From Sphaerolaimus hirsutus (taxonomy: Eukaryota; Nematoda; Chromadorea; Monhysterida; Sphaerolaimidae): a stretch of 64,000 nt of DNA. This document shows positions 18,921 to 29,243 of the stretch, piece after piece. The notes below the pieces were generated by a model. It searched no databases and had not been told where the DNA came from. It saw only the letters and a list, made by a program, of their open reading frames with translations. Each line of letters opens with the position of its first letter. Positions within the stretch are counted from its first letter, which is position 1. The stretch covers positions 26,895,598-26,959,597 of the forward strand of contig OZ038453.1 of assembly GCA_964036195.1 (NCBI GenBank). The letters run 5' to 3'. The translations under genes and the position numbers were made by a program.

Positions 18921-20621
18921 TTACTCTGTTTCATCTGGAATCTCCTCCAGACTCAATCCTGGATTAGTTTCTTTCAGGGCTGCCAGTACTGTTGGCAGGT
19001 CACTCTTAGCCACTGTCAGGTTGTATTCATCCACTTCAGAGTCAGATTCTGGCTCAGTGAATTCAGTGGCACACTCATGGCTGACCTGCTGGACCATTCT
19101 CGTGGCTTTGTGTTTAGTGGTCAGGTCGGAGCTCATGTCAGTGGCTTTGTCCAGATACTTATCTTTCTGGCGCCTGTCCATTTTGTCAGCATCACTGGAC
19201 TGTTTTGCTTTGTCCTTTTGTGCTTCCCTTGGCACAAATCGTGGAGAGCGCTCCTTGTAACCGAAGCGCTGGTCCCGAGGCCTATTGTTGTTGACCCTGT
19301 AATTATTTCCTGGTCTGGCAGGCATTTCTGGCTTTGGTGGCATCAGCCTTCCAGCAAAATTGACTTGTTGCACATTGCTGGGTACAGGGAAGCGCCATTG
19401 GTGTGCTGGTGTTTCATCCAGCTTCACACCATCCCCGTACGTGCCAAAGCTGTTTACCAGCGCGTTACTGGGCGCCCAGCCGAGACCAGAGCTTCTCATT
19501 CTGGTCGCACATTCCTCTAAGCGTTCCAGCATTGTCATTAGCAACTGGAAGTCACTTGGTGGCTCCAAGGATTGGAGTGATGCCAGAGCCATCAGCTCAT
19601 CTGACATGCTGCAGAATATCTTTTCTGCAGTTTTCTGTGTAATTTGCTCTGCAGGAGCATTTGGGTTCAATGCACGCACCATGCGATGCACATGGTCTGC
19701 ATACCTAGTGATCGGTAGATGCCCTTGTTTGGCAGCATCCAGTTCCCGCAACATTGCATTTCTTTTTGCAGGGCTATTGAACCTGCGTTCCATGGCTTGG
19801 CGCAGTTCATGCCAGCTGGTGCGCTGTGCTGGGGACAATTCCTCATAGCACTGCAGCGCTGGCCCTGTCAGGAATGGTGGCAGAAAGTCACACATTTCCT
19901 CTTCAGTCAGGGCCAAGGATTTTGACAGCGTGACAAAACCCTCCACAAAAATAGCCCAGGATTGATCTGGCTGGCCTGTGAACACATTCACCCTGCGTTG
20001 CAGGTTTCCAAGGCGCATTTTCCACATCATGGTGTTCACAACATTTTTTCTGGGATCTGCAGGCGCCCTTTGGCCACCAGTTGGCACATTGGCCTGTTGC
20101 CGTTCAAACTCCGCCCTTATTTGGGCGCGAATTTCACGTGCCAAGTTTGGGGTAGCCTGCTGTTGCCCATTGCCTGTGGGCAGGGCATCACTCACATCGA
20201 TTGGCTGGCCTTGCCCTGGCATGGTTACAGCATAAGTGGTTATGCCCTGCTGGCCATCACCATCTTGGTTTGGCGGCTGCTGTTGCATTTCCCTGACAAT
20301 GTCTTCAGCCGTTTCCTTGACTGCTTGTCCATTCACCTCCAACGCTTTCAGCAGCACATCTACTTTCATGTCTGCCATCACTTCTTGCAGTTCCTCTCTG
20401 ATTGAATCTGTCAATGGGAGTGTCTCAAGGAGCACCACCATTGAGTTGTATGACTCTTGCAGTGGTTTCAGATGTCTCTCCTTGTCCCTGTTTGCCTGAG
20501 TGATTAGTTTCACTGCCTCAGTCTCAGTATCTCCCTGTGAGCTGTTGGTGCCAGCCCGTGCCATTGCACCTGGCTGCTGGACAGCCAGTGCCCTCTGGGC
20601 ACTACCTGAATCTGCATACAT
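18921..20621 (-). CDS. gag: Gag-like structural protein
   Basis: 566 residues. A helical, Gln-rich N-terminal part (30-190) leads to a retrotransposon-Gag capsid-type domain at about 200-370; typical words are SWAIFVEGFV at 221-230 and FLTGPALQCYEEL at 250-262, with a downstream SWHELRQAMERRF. A basic, Arg/Lys-rich stretch (430-510) could bind RNA, but I see no CCHC zinc knuckle. The C-terminus is acidic. It is the first sense ORF after the leader. The ATG sits 12 bases after a strong acceptor, TCGCTTTCCAG (AG at 20635-20634). The role, assembling particles around element RNA, follows from the family rather than from this sequence alone. Confidence 0.85.
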   Translation of the reverse strand: MYADSGSAQRALAVQQPGAMARAGTNSSQGDTETEAVKLITQANRDKERHLKPLQESYNSMVVLLETLPLTDSIREELQEVMADMKVDVLLKALEVNGQAVKETAEDIVREMQQQPPNQDGDGQQGITTYAVTMPGQGQPIDVSDALPTGNGQQQATPNLAREIRAQIRAEFERQQANVPTGGQRAPADPRKNVVNTMMWKMRLGNLQRRVNVFTGQPDQSWAIFVEGFVTLSKSLALTEEEMCDFLPPFLTGPALQCYEELSPAQRTSWHELRQAMERRFNSPAKRNAMLRELDAAKQGHLPITRYADHVHRMVRALNPNAPAEQITQKTAEKIFCSMSDELMALASLQSLEPPSDFQLLMTMLERLEECATRMRSSGLGWAPSNALVNSFGTYGDGVKLDETPAHQWRFPVPSNVQQVNFAGRLMPPKPEMPARPGNNYRVNNNRPRDQRFGYKERSPRFVPREAQKDKAKQSSDADKMDRRQKDKYLDKATDMSSDLTTKHKATRMVQQVSHECATEFTEPESDSEVDEYNLTVAKSDLPTVLAALKETNPGLSLEEIPDETE

Positions 20622-23600
20622 ATTAGTAGATTACTGGAAAGCGAGCTAAATTGAAATTATTTCACTAAGTATTATTGATTAAAAATGTGGGAGTTTTTGC
20701 AGTAAGTTATATAGTTTAAATAGAACATAAATAATTGGGATTGCAATTACGATTATGCATAAAAAGCAAGTGATATCTTTGCAAAACATATACCAAGTTT
20801 TGTATTTTTGTGACCAACTTGTTGTAGGGTCAGAAGACATCTTGGAGTGACCACAGATTTGTAATAAATTTGTTATTGAAGTGCGGGAAATTTGATAAAA
20901 TAGGAAATTGTTGGTTTAAATAGGTGTTTTTTTAGATATTTTAGTGCCTAAAATGTGAATATTTTGTATGAAATAAGTCAATTTATTACAATAATAAAAT
21001 TACAATGTTGCAAGCCTTACTAATATAAATGCATGCTAGCGCAAATATGAAATTTGTTGAAATTTTGCTGTAAGGTGAGTGCGAATTTATATAAAATTGA
21101 CATATGTAAGCCTTAAGCCAGTGCAAAATGTGATGAAATTTGTCTTAAATTACCTAAATTTATGAGAACGTGTTCCTATGTGAGCGCAAATTTGCATTGA
21201 ATTTAAATGAAAATGATGTGCTAAGTCCTAAGCAAGCATAAAAGTTGTGAAATTTGGGAAAATTATACCTAATGCAAGCATATATTTGAATAGAAATTGT
21301 ATAATGACCAGGCCAGTTTGGTGATTTTTTATTACCTAATGTGCTTAAGCAATCTATAGCAATCAATAGCAATCTCCATCGCATCCCCTCCCCCAAGGGA
21401 AATACCATGCCCCAGGGTATAAAGTAGAAAAAAAAAATGTACAAAAATTGGACATAAGGGGAATAAAATACCTAGGAGAGTAAGTATGCAGAGTGAGGGT
21501 GTAGGCAAGCAAATAGAGGATCAATAAATCAGTCAAATTAGGTCTCTAAATGAGTGGAAAAACCAACTTGGGTCTGGGTGTAATCTGGGTGAAAAGTGGT
21601 TGAGGGGGGAAGTTTTTGAGACCAAAACCAAAGGAAATCAAACGAAAATGCAACAAAACAAAACTACAAAATGAGAAAATCAATATAAAATATATAGAAA
21701 TCAAATCAAAAAAATAAATTTAAATAAAGTCACCTAAACCAGAATAAAAATTGAAGTGAAAAAAATCCCAATCCCGAAGTTCTAGATTTGAAGGTTTTTT
21801 TGAGAAAATTTGGAATTTTTGAATTTTGAGAAAAAGTTAGAGTTGAGTTAAATTTATTGAATATTTTACATCACTGGATGTTTAATTGTAGTGTAGTATC
21901 CTATTTAAACCATAAAAAGTGGTTTAACATGTTTTGTCAGAATGTATCCAAAACTTGATTTTCTCCCAAAAAGAAAAGTAATGCCCGGTCAAGCCAGAAC
22001 TCACTTGTTTCTGAAATCTTGGAAACTCTTCCACATGGGGCCTCCTTTGTTTGCCTTGGGTGTTCGAGGTGTTTATGGTGTGTTTGAGTGCTGTCCTAAC
22101 CACTTTTACTACTTTGAATATTTTTGAAAATATTTGTTTCCGCGCAGATTGTTCTCCGCCCAGTGAAAAATGGTTGGAAAATTTTGGATCCCAAAAGGTG
22201 CTGAAACGAACACAACAGGTTTGTGGGTGTAAGGTGTTTAATTTCGGGTGGTTTTTACTTGTGTTTTTGTTTGTTTTAGTGCTTTTGGCACTCTGCCAAG
22301 TTTGGCCGATTTTGAGAAAAATAGTCTTTTCCCCGGGGAATTTTGGTTTTGCTTATCCCTTCACAATTTTAACCCACTCACAGATCCTTGGACACTGGTT
22401 GTTGAGGCTCTCTGGCTAAAACTCCTGTTTTCTGGACTGGACTGGATTCCATTGCTTGGCTCTGCTGGACGATTTTGTGATTTTTGTTTCTCTTGTGGTT
22501 CTGCATTGAAATAAAAAGAATTATTTGTATCTACCTACCTTTTATATGTATGTCAACTGAAAAAGTTGACACATGCATATCTACACCTTTGCATTTATTT
22601 GTTGATTTGTTGCTTGAGCGCGGATGGAACGTTGAAGGAGGGTTGGTTTTTTCTTTTGTAGTCAGAGTCAAATTTGAACAAAAAGCTGAAGTTTTAATGC
22701 CTAACTTTGTTATCTAAGAGTGTGTGAGAATAACTTATTCATTTTTGAGGGGTTTTATTCCCAAAAGAACACATGCTTTCAAAACTCACCCTAAAATCGG
22801 CATTATTCTAAGGTTTTTGTTTAAAACTAAAGTTTTTACACAATGCTATTGCATTTGGTTAGTATTTGAAAGCTGTGGGAGTTGACACAAGCTTTCATGT
22901 GTGTGTACCCAATTTCTTACCCATCCTCTCGGGTTAGAGTTGCCAGAAGCTCTCTGTGGCCTTTACTAGCTTGTATAGGGCTACTGGGTCCTGCCTATTG
23001 GCCTTTCACAAGGTGCTAGGGGGTCGACCCTTTAGTTGTGAGTCAATTAAGGTTAATCCAGCAGAGTGTGGCTTGGTAGTAATAGCTTAGAGAGGGTGGT
23101 CAGAAATAGCTACACATACATTTTTAAACTTTTAATTGAGCATTGTGTTAAAAGCTTTGGGTTTGATTCTGAGTAGTTTTTGAAGCTGATTGGAACGTTG
23201 GTTACACACTGGTTGGTTTCCTTTTCTTTGAGTTTGTTTTGTGGGTCTCAAAAGGGGTGTGCACCTCCCCTCTCGCGATTTTTTTTTTCTGGGACCCTGA
23301 GTATCAAGGTGATCCGATAGAATTAATCCTTGGGTTTTTAGGTTTAAAATGAGTGGTTAAGTGTCCCTATAGGACTTACGGTTTTAAAGTTATCGTTAAT
23401 TGGAGTTTTAATGTTTTGTCAGTTTTTTAGAAAAGTGCGAGTTGCGTTAAAGTTCGCTAAAAGTTCACGTTTAAAATATCGTTTGGCATTTACCCAGTTT
23501 TAGTTGAATTTTATTTATGGGGGGTTAATTCAAGCATTCCTTATTTACACAGTTCAAATTTGTTAGAATGTGGTGCCAGATAAGCTGGCTTCAAATTGGG

Positions 23601-24140
23601 GAAATATGTTACAGATATGTTTAAGATGGGGGGGTCCCAACTTTTAGAATCTTGTCAATCTATTTGACTGGGTTGAAGCTGCATTTCTTATCGCAAATAA
23701 AGTGTGAAATAAACAGATGTGAATCCTTTAAGGCACTGTAAAATGTGTTGACAAATCTGTGCTTATTATGGGTGAATCACATTATCGATAAGAATGTCCT
23801 TGCTAAATGTGTAACAGTTTAACGAAATTGGAGCTTTGTAAATGCTTCATTGACTGTGTTTTTAATTCAATAAATTTCTGAAAGTTGAAAGTTTTTGAGA
23901 TGATTTTGAAAGTTGTTTTGGTGAGTTGAACAGTTTGAAATCGTTTTGAGAATACTTTTGAAAAACTTATAAAATGTAAAATAAAATGTCTGTAAAATGT
24001 GTAGATTTCTTCAAGAATCAAAATATCTAAATAGAAATCGAATATATTTATTTCAAGATTACCTAGTTTCCTAAAACTGTTCATATTTAAAAATCGCCCC
24101 CCCATGCTGAAACTTATCTTGTATCCAATTCCATATCCAG
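20622..24140. other. AT-rich block of the element, no firm gene
   Basis: About 3.5 kb without a convincing ORF on either strand. Read on the minus strand it would be intron between leader and Gag. Read on the plus strand it should contain the promoter and 5' exon(s) of the downstream membrane-protein gene. One candidate first exon is at 21162-21179: ATG plus five codons then a GTGAGC donor. Joined to the exon at 24141 it would complete a signal peptide in frame. Another donor-like AAGGTGAGT lies near 21068 but has a stop in the matching frame. Confidence 0.4.
21162..21179 (+). CDS. Candidate first coding exon of the membrane-protein gene
   Basis: ATG AGA ACG TGT TCC TAT followed by GTGAGC. 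It ends in phase 0, as needed by the exon at 24141, and the joined start would make a normal signal peptide. The implied intron is 2.96 kb, far longer than the others in this gene, so the call is tentative and other upstream exons are possible. Confidence 0.25.
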
Positions 24141-26600
24141 GTTCTGCTGTGCAGTATCCATCTGGCTGGGTCGGGTTTTCTGGGCGGCCTGTGCAGTTTG
24201 GACCGGGCTGATTTGGTCCTAAGGTGTAATGGCACTCGCGAGCAGTTGCAGCAGGCTGCCAAAGTCCCCTGGGCGCGCCACATCCCTGGTGGTCCATTCC
24301 TGGTGCTCTGGCATGGTGACCATTGTCCACCCCTGTTTGAGCTGAATCGCTTTGGGAAGATTACCATGTGTCATGAAGTGAGCATGGGGTGTTTTTGATG
24401 TAAAATTGGGGTTGGAATGTGAATTTTACTGGTAAAAAAGGTTATTTTGAGAAAGTAAATTGAATTTGTGGGGGGTGGTAAATATTTTCTTGGAAATGGA
24501 AATGCAAAGAAATATCTGACAGTTTTTACCCCCCTTTTTACAGGATTTCGGCCCAGTGGTGTCCACTTCCAGGCCTTTGTCCACTACCACCTGGCAGAAA
24601 ACCGAGTTGGTTGGATTTCGGGATTTGAGTATTTTGTTTGTTACTTGAGTTTTAAAGTGTGATTTTTGAAATTGAGTTTACCTGGAGTTTACCTGGGTAT
24701 TCACTGGTTAATGCTCAATCTTTCCATGACTTACCACTGTTCTAGGCCTTCAACTGCGGTGACTGTTGGCAACCTGCCAACTGCGGTGGCACCTGGGACT
24801 AGATCCAGCGAGTTGGTCGAGTTGGGCGTTGGGCCCAGGTGAGTGGTGTGGTACAGTGTTTTGGGATTTTTTTTAGTTAGTTCTTGTTATTGGTTTGTGT
24901 GGTTTGGTTGACAGTGGGTTGTGTAGGTTATGTGTTTTGTAAATTTACCTGGTTCACCATTTTCTGTAGAAATGGCATACCTGGGTGTAGTCTTCCTTTC
25001 CTTTTTGTAGGTTGACTACTGAGAGGGCTGCGTCCTCCACCATCCTGGCACAGGACCTGTTTGATTGGATTCGCGTGACCCTGACTGAAAAGTGGGTTAT
25101 AATTTTGGGTTATTTGTCATGTTTTAAATGAAATGGATGTGTTTCAAAGCATTAATTTATTAAATATATAACCTAAATTTTATTTTTTGTTTGTTATAGT
25201 TTGGCGCCAACCAAAGCTGAGGTGGCTGTTCCCAGTCCACCTACCAGCAGCACCACTGTGGCCACAACTACTCCGGTTTTCTTGAAGTGAGTATTTTATT
25301 TAGGATATTTTTGGGTAAATATTAGATGTTTTTGTTGTGGTTTATGTTGGTTGGTTAGTTGTCAGTGGGTTGAATTCACTACAGCCTTACCGTTTTCACT
25401 CACCTCAGGTGTAGAATTCTTACCCTTGACAATTCACAATGGAATAAGTTACATAAGTTAATTACGATTTTTATTATGCAGGGTGCAGATTTTCTGCCAT
25501 GGACTGTGTGCTGGGCAGGTGGCTGAAGTTGCTGTGGAGCCTGACATGAAGGTCAGGGTGCTGCACAATGTGGCTGTTCATCACTTCGGCCTGGGCGTGG
25601 AACCTGTCAGCTTGATGGACAGCCAGCACCGCTATTTGGCACAGCATCGAACCCTCCAATATTATGGCATTCAGACTGGGGACAAATTGATTGCTTATGG
25701 TGAGTATGAGTTCAGTTGGGGTTGTGGTTAAAAATGGTTGATCTATAGTTACCTATTTTGAGTGCTATTTTGTTGATTGCAGTGAGGCAGTCCACAACCA
25801 CCACAACAACAATGGCCAGCAGCAGCACAGATGCCAGCAAACCTACCACTCTGGTTACTACATCCACACCTTTGATCACCAGCTCGCTCCTGCCATCCAC
25901 CACCACTTTGGGCAGTGAAACAACTGCCTTGCTGCCCACTGTCTCTGGCACCACTTCTGGCAGTCCATCTGGTGGCGATTCTGATGAGTCTTATGATGTA
26001 AGTGGTGTTGTTGGTTTTTAGTGTGTGTTGTGCATTTTGGGTTAGCTGAGTGATCAAATGTTATGTGTCACAGGTGTTTGCCGTACTGGTGGTGGGTTTC
26101 TCGATCCTGGGCGCAGTCATTGGCCTGATGGTGACTGCTTGGTCGCTGTTTGGCATTTACCAGAAGGTGCAATCTCACCTGAACCAGTCCAGTGACATCA
26201 GCTTGCACTCCCAAGAACTGGCTGTGGCTGACGTGCCAAGTGCCACTGGTGAAGAAAGTGCTAATCCCGAGGGTGAGAAATATTAAATTTATCATTTTTA
26301 GTTAGGTTTAGGTAGTGTTAAGGTATTTTAAAGTTGATATTATTTTTGTTTTTAGATTGCCAGTCGATGGCCAGCTACAGATCCGCCCTGGACGGAATGC
26401 AGATCACCAATGAGACTGTGGAGATGTTCATTGGCATGCCCACACAACCCTCGTGAGTGAAAATTAGTGTTTTATTTATCAAATTGTTTTGTAGTTATGT
26501 TACCTGTGAAATTTGTTATTTTACCTTTGCTTTTTTATTTTTTTCCAGCTCTTCACCTGCCTACTTGGTCGACTGCGGGGTCTTGGTGTCCGAAGTGTGA
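24141..26600 (+). CDS. Spliced type I membrane protein with mucin-like stalks and a ubiquitin-like domain
   Basis: Ten exons joined by GT-AG introns with phase kept at every junction: 24141-24377, 24544-24605, 24746-24838, 25011-25091, 25200-25286, 25482-25699, 25783-25997, 26074-26272, 26356-26452, 26549-26600 (TGA). That gives 446 residues without the unresolved first exon. Order: hydrophobic signal-like start, a domain with a CNGT sequon, Ser/Thr/Pro-rich stalk, a ubiquitin-like domain (188-258; starts VQIF, VEP near the second strand, RTLQYYGIQ near the end), a second Ser/Thr-rich stalk (260-331), one membrane span (about 335-357) and an 89-residue tail. AATAAA signals follow near 26950-26990. 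It is antisense to the retroelement but lies inside it. The second donor (GTTGGT at 24606) is weak and chosen by phase. Function unknown; surface receptor or immune decoy are guesses. Confidence 0.75.
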
Positions 26601-27137
26601 GAGAGTATGGAGTGATTTGGAGTAAACTGTGTAAAATGTGTTTTTGTAAATTGTAAAATTTCAGGGCATTGAAGTTAGGAGTAGAGTTAGGTTTATTTTC
26701 TTTGGAGACAAGTTTAGTGAAGTCAGTGAAGCTTTATATTTTTTGTGGTAAAATGTAAAATGTTTATGTGAAGTGATTTAATTTTAGTAAAATGTGTAAA
26801 GTAGCCTGTGTTTTTAATTGTTTGGTTTAGAATTTTTTGTGTTGGTTTAGTTTTTAAAGCGGAAAAGATTGAGTGGTGAAGTGTAAAATGTGAAATTTTG
26901 TCTTAAGTGATTGCTAGTTTTGAATGTTTAGAATGTCTATTGGGTTAGTTAAAATAAATTGCAAATGTCAAATAAATGAGTATATAATAAATACTATGAA
27001 TTTGGTAGACACCTGACTGACACATACAGTCTTACTGCAATTTTATCAGTTTTTGTATTTAGTGGTTACCTTGATGCCTGGTTATCAGTTCTGCAACATG
27101 GCTGGCCGCCTGCCCCTCATCCCTGGCATTTCTGCTG
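26601..27137 (+). other. 3' UTR and spacer between the two antisense cargo genes
   Basis: AT-rich. Contains AATAAA-type polyadenylation signals on the plus strand near 26953 and 26971-26990. GC content rises from about 27070, where the next gene begins. No other ORF supported. Confidence 0.5.
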
Positions 27138-27709
27138 ATGCTTCCCGCTACCGGAAAACGACTGGAGGTTGGCAGTGGCACTCCAGACACAAGTCCAGCT
27201 GGTGGCTGGTGGGGCGCTGTTGATGGGGCTGTATGGGTATTTACCCTGGCCATTTGCTACTGGTTAGTGTTTTCTAGTGGGTGTCACTCAGTGCAAAGTA
27301 AGTCAGTATTTAGTGGGAAACATGTGCATTTTCAGCGTCCACCTGCCATGACTGTGTGGTGATGCCCAACTGGCGCCAGCATCCAGACAGCTTGCCCTGC
27401 GGCCAGTGCACTGGGCACTACTGCATCAAGATTGACACTATGCTCGGCAGTGGGTTTCAATTGTCACTTACCATTTCCTGTGGCATTTCTACTATGTATT
27501 TCCATCTTTCAGCCGCGCTGTCCACCCAGAAGACCTGCGGTTTTGGCGCCATGCCGCTGGAGGATACCTGTGAGACTCGCGAGTGGGAGTCTGGCATTTT
27601 CCAGCACCATTGCTATTGCACTGGCGACCTGTGCAATTCCGGCCAGATCGTGAAAGTGCACTTCATGTTGGCGCTGGTGGTCATGTTGGGCATGATTTTG
27701 TGGATTTAA
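27138..27709 (+). CDS. Spliced Ly6/uPAR (three-finger) domain protein, probably GPI-anchored
   Basis: Three exons, 27138-27297, 27336-27449 and 27513-27709 (TAA), with donors GTAAGT and GTGGGT and matching phases; 156 residues. A hydrophobic stretch at about 31-47 probably acts as signal sequence after an unusually long N-terminus, so the true start could differ. Then comes a ten-cysteine LU domain (C57, C60, C75, C78, C83, C100, C111, C125, C127, C132), ending in the family signature HCYCTGDLCN. The last 15 residues are hydrophobic, as in a GPI signal. LU proteins act at the cell surface or as secreted ligands; the role here is unknown. Introns are only 38 and 63 bases. Confidence 0.78.
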
Positions 27710-28060
27710 GTTGGGTGTAAATTGTAAATAAGTGCATTTAAAGCTTGGCAATCTCACTTTTCATCTATCTCACTCTGTGTTTGGTTATTTACATTTTTAA
27801 CATTTAGAGGACATTTTTGTATTTGAGAATTTTCCAGTTTGAGGCACCATGCAGTGGCATGATTTCTCTTGTTTAGTGATTAGTGATTTGCTAGTTACAT
27901 GTATATTTTGTAATTCTAAAGCATTTGTGTTATGCAGCGCGTAACAGTAAAGTAAATTGAATTAGAAAAAACGCGTTAACTGTCATACCTTTGCCATGCT
28001 TGGCATTCATACAAAAAGCAACAACTTTGCAGTGTTAGTCCCAACACACTACATCAACTA
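27710..28060. other. Spacer inside the element
   Basis: AT-rich, no ORF or repeat that I recognise. It may hold the 3' UTR of the LU-domain gene; no canonical AATAAA occurs before about 28632. Confidence 0.4.
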
Positions 28061-28386
28061 GACAGCAGTTAGGAATGGCCGTAATTCCTGACCCTCCTGC
28101 TGGCCTGCTGTCAGGTGGCCACAGGAACCCATCCTGGGTGTGGGCATTTTACATACACCATCAACGGTTTGCGGCACAACGGTTTGAGCAGGTGTCAACC
28201 ACAGCGGATGCACTTGTTGTTGGACTGTGGTACACGCCTCTTCCATGTCGGCGGCATGGGGGGGACAGCTTCATCAATGGGGCCCTGGCAGTGCATCTGC
28301 CACTAGCGCTGGGTGATGCATGCAGGCAAATTCTGCAACCTAGGGACATTTGGATTGCAGGTGTGCACTCCAACATGAGGCTGTAA
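28061..28386 (+). pseudogene. Possible decayed small Cys-rich secreted ORF
   Basis: A GC-richer island in AT-rich sequence. Frame 1 has a 103-codon ORF (28078-28386 with ATG at 28075) of uninteresting composition. The +1 frame reads a signal-like FLTLLLACC followed by regularly spaced cysteines, but it opens just after a TAA and meets a TAG near 28304. That pattern fits a frameshifted third cargo gene of LU-like type. It could equally be chance; minus-strand ORFs of 62 and 84 codons also cross it. Confidence 0.25.
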
Positions 28387-29059
28387 TAGGCACACCCCAT
28401 TACCTTGGGTATCACAGCCCTGTTTGCTGAATGTTAGCATTGTGCTGTCCGGTGCTGTCTAGTGACTTCCCACCAGACATTTCTATCACTAATTAGTTAT
28501 AAATACAATGTTAGAATTTCTTACTCGCGGTTAAATGTTGCGCGCAAAATACGATTTTTCAGCATCAATGTAAATACATAATAGATTTTACTACAAGTAA
28601 AAACAAGTTTTCAGTTGCATGAACAGCGTGTGAAATAAAACTGTTTTACTCTAAAGTGTGCATGCAATATTTGATTCACTATGCGGAAATAAAATGGTTC
28701 TACATGTGTAAACATACCTAAATATCTAAATCGGAATTCAGAATGAAAAGTTCCACTCACTTCTTTCCTGGCATCATATTTAGTAGGTCGATGACTGGTG
28801 TTGATCAGGCACTGGTCCTCATCCTTCCAAGGTTTGAGACAGGAAATAATGATTCTGTGAAGCTTCTATTTATTAATTACTGTTTTTTGTATTTTATTTT
28901 TGTCATTGAACAAGTCTTGTTTACTTAATTTTTTGTTTGACTTAATCAATTAATTAACTTAATTTAAGTATTGAGCAAAAGTGTTTTAACCAAAACGGAA
29001 TTCTGAAAAACAGAATTTTGTAAAGTATATAATTGAACTGCAAACTAAAGGGAGACATA
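28387..29059. other. Leader-proximal spacer of the element
   Basis: AT-rich, no supported gene. On the minus strand this would be the start of the large intron of the element's spliced RNAs. AATAAA occurs on the plus strand near 28633 and 28687 and could end a plus-strand transcript. Confidence 0.4.
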
Positions 29060-29114
29060 CCTTCACTTACCTTTTGTTTGAGCAGTTTTTATTTTCTCTG
29101 TCTTTACTTACCTG
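29060..29114 (-). promoter_or_regulatory. Cluster of strong splice donors in the sense leader
   Basis: Three consensus 5' splice sites on the minus strand within about 50 bases: CAG/GTAAGT (intron starts 29111), AAG/GTAAGT (29070) and AAG/GTATGT (29060). They lie 130-180 bases after the primer site. Joined to the acceptors before Gag, helicase and env-pol, they would give three subgenomic mRNAs, all removing the antisense cargo block. Confidence 0.65.
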
Positions 29115-29229
29115 TATTGTAGCCATTACGATTTTGCATTGCCAGAAATTACAATGGAAAATATATCATTTTTGGACTTTAATACTACAGAGAAATGGGG
29201 TTCCAACGGTTGTGGAACGAGGTGTTAAT

Positions 29230-29240
29230 CGAGGGAGCCA
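29230..29240 (-). promoter_or_regulatory. Primer-binding site, tRNA-Asp-like
   Basis: Three bases after the 5' LTR the minus strand reads TGGCTCCCTCG, complementary to a tRNA 3' end CGAGGGAG plus CCA. A CGAGGGA acceptor strand with G discriminator fits tRNA-Asp, but the match stops at 11 bases, so the tRNA identity is tentative. Confidence 0.5.
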
Positions 29241-29243
29241 TAA

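Noticed and set aside
15269-20499. Plus-strand ORFs up to 223 codons opposite the helicase and Gag genes
   Set aside because: Shadows of the minus-strand genes, whose motifs are unmistakable.
23803-24367. Minus-strand ORFs of 175 and 98 codons over the first cargo exon
   Set aside because: The plus strand has the splice signals and phase-consistent exons; the minus reading is AT-rich low complexity beyond the exon.
20622-29243. Idea that the plus-strand genes are host genes flanked by two unrelated LTR elements
   Set aside because: LTRs are nearly identical, share one target duplication, and the sister MITE shows a clean empty site, so the block entered as one unit.
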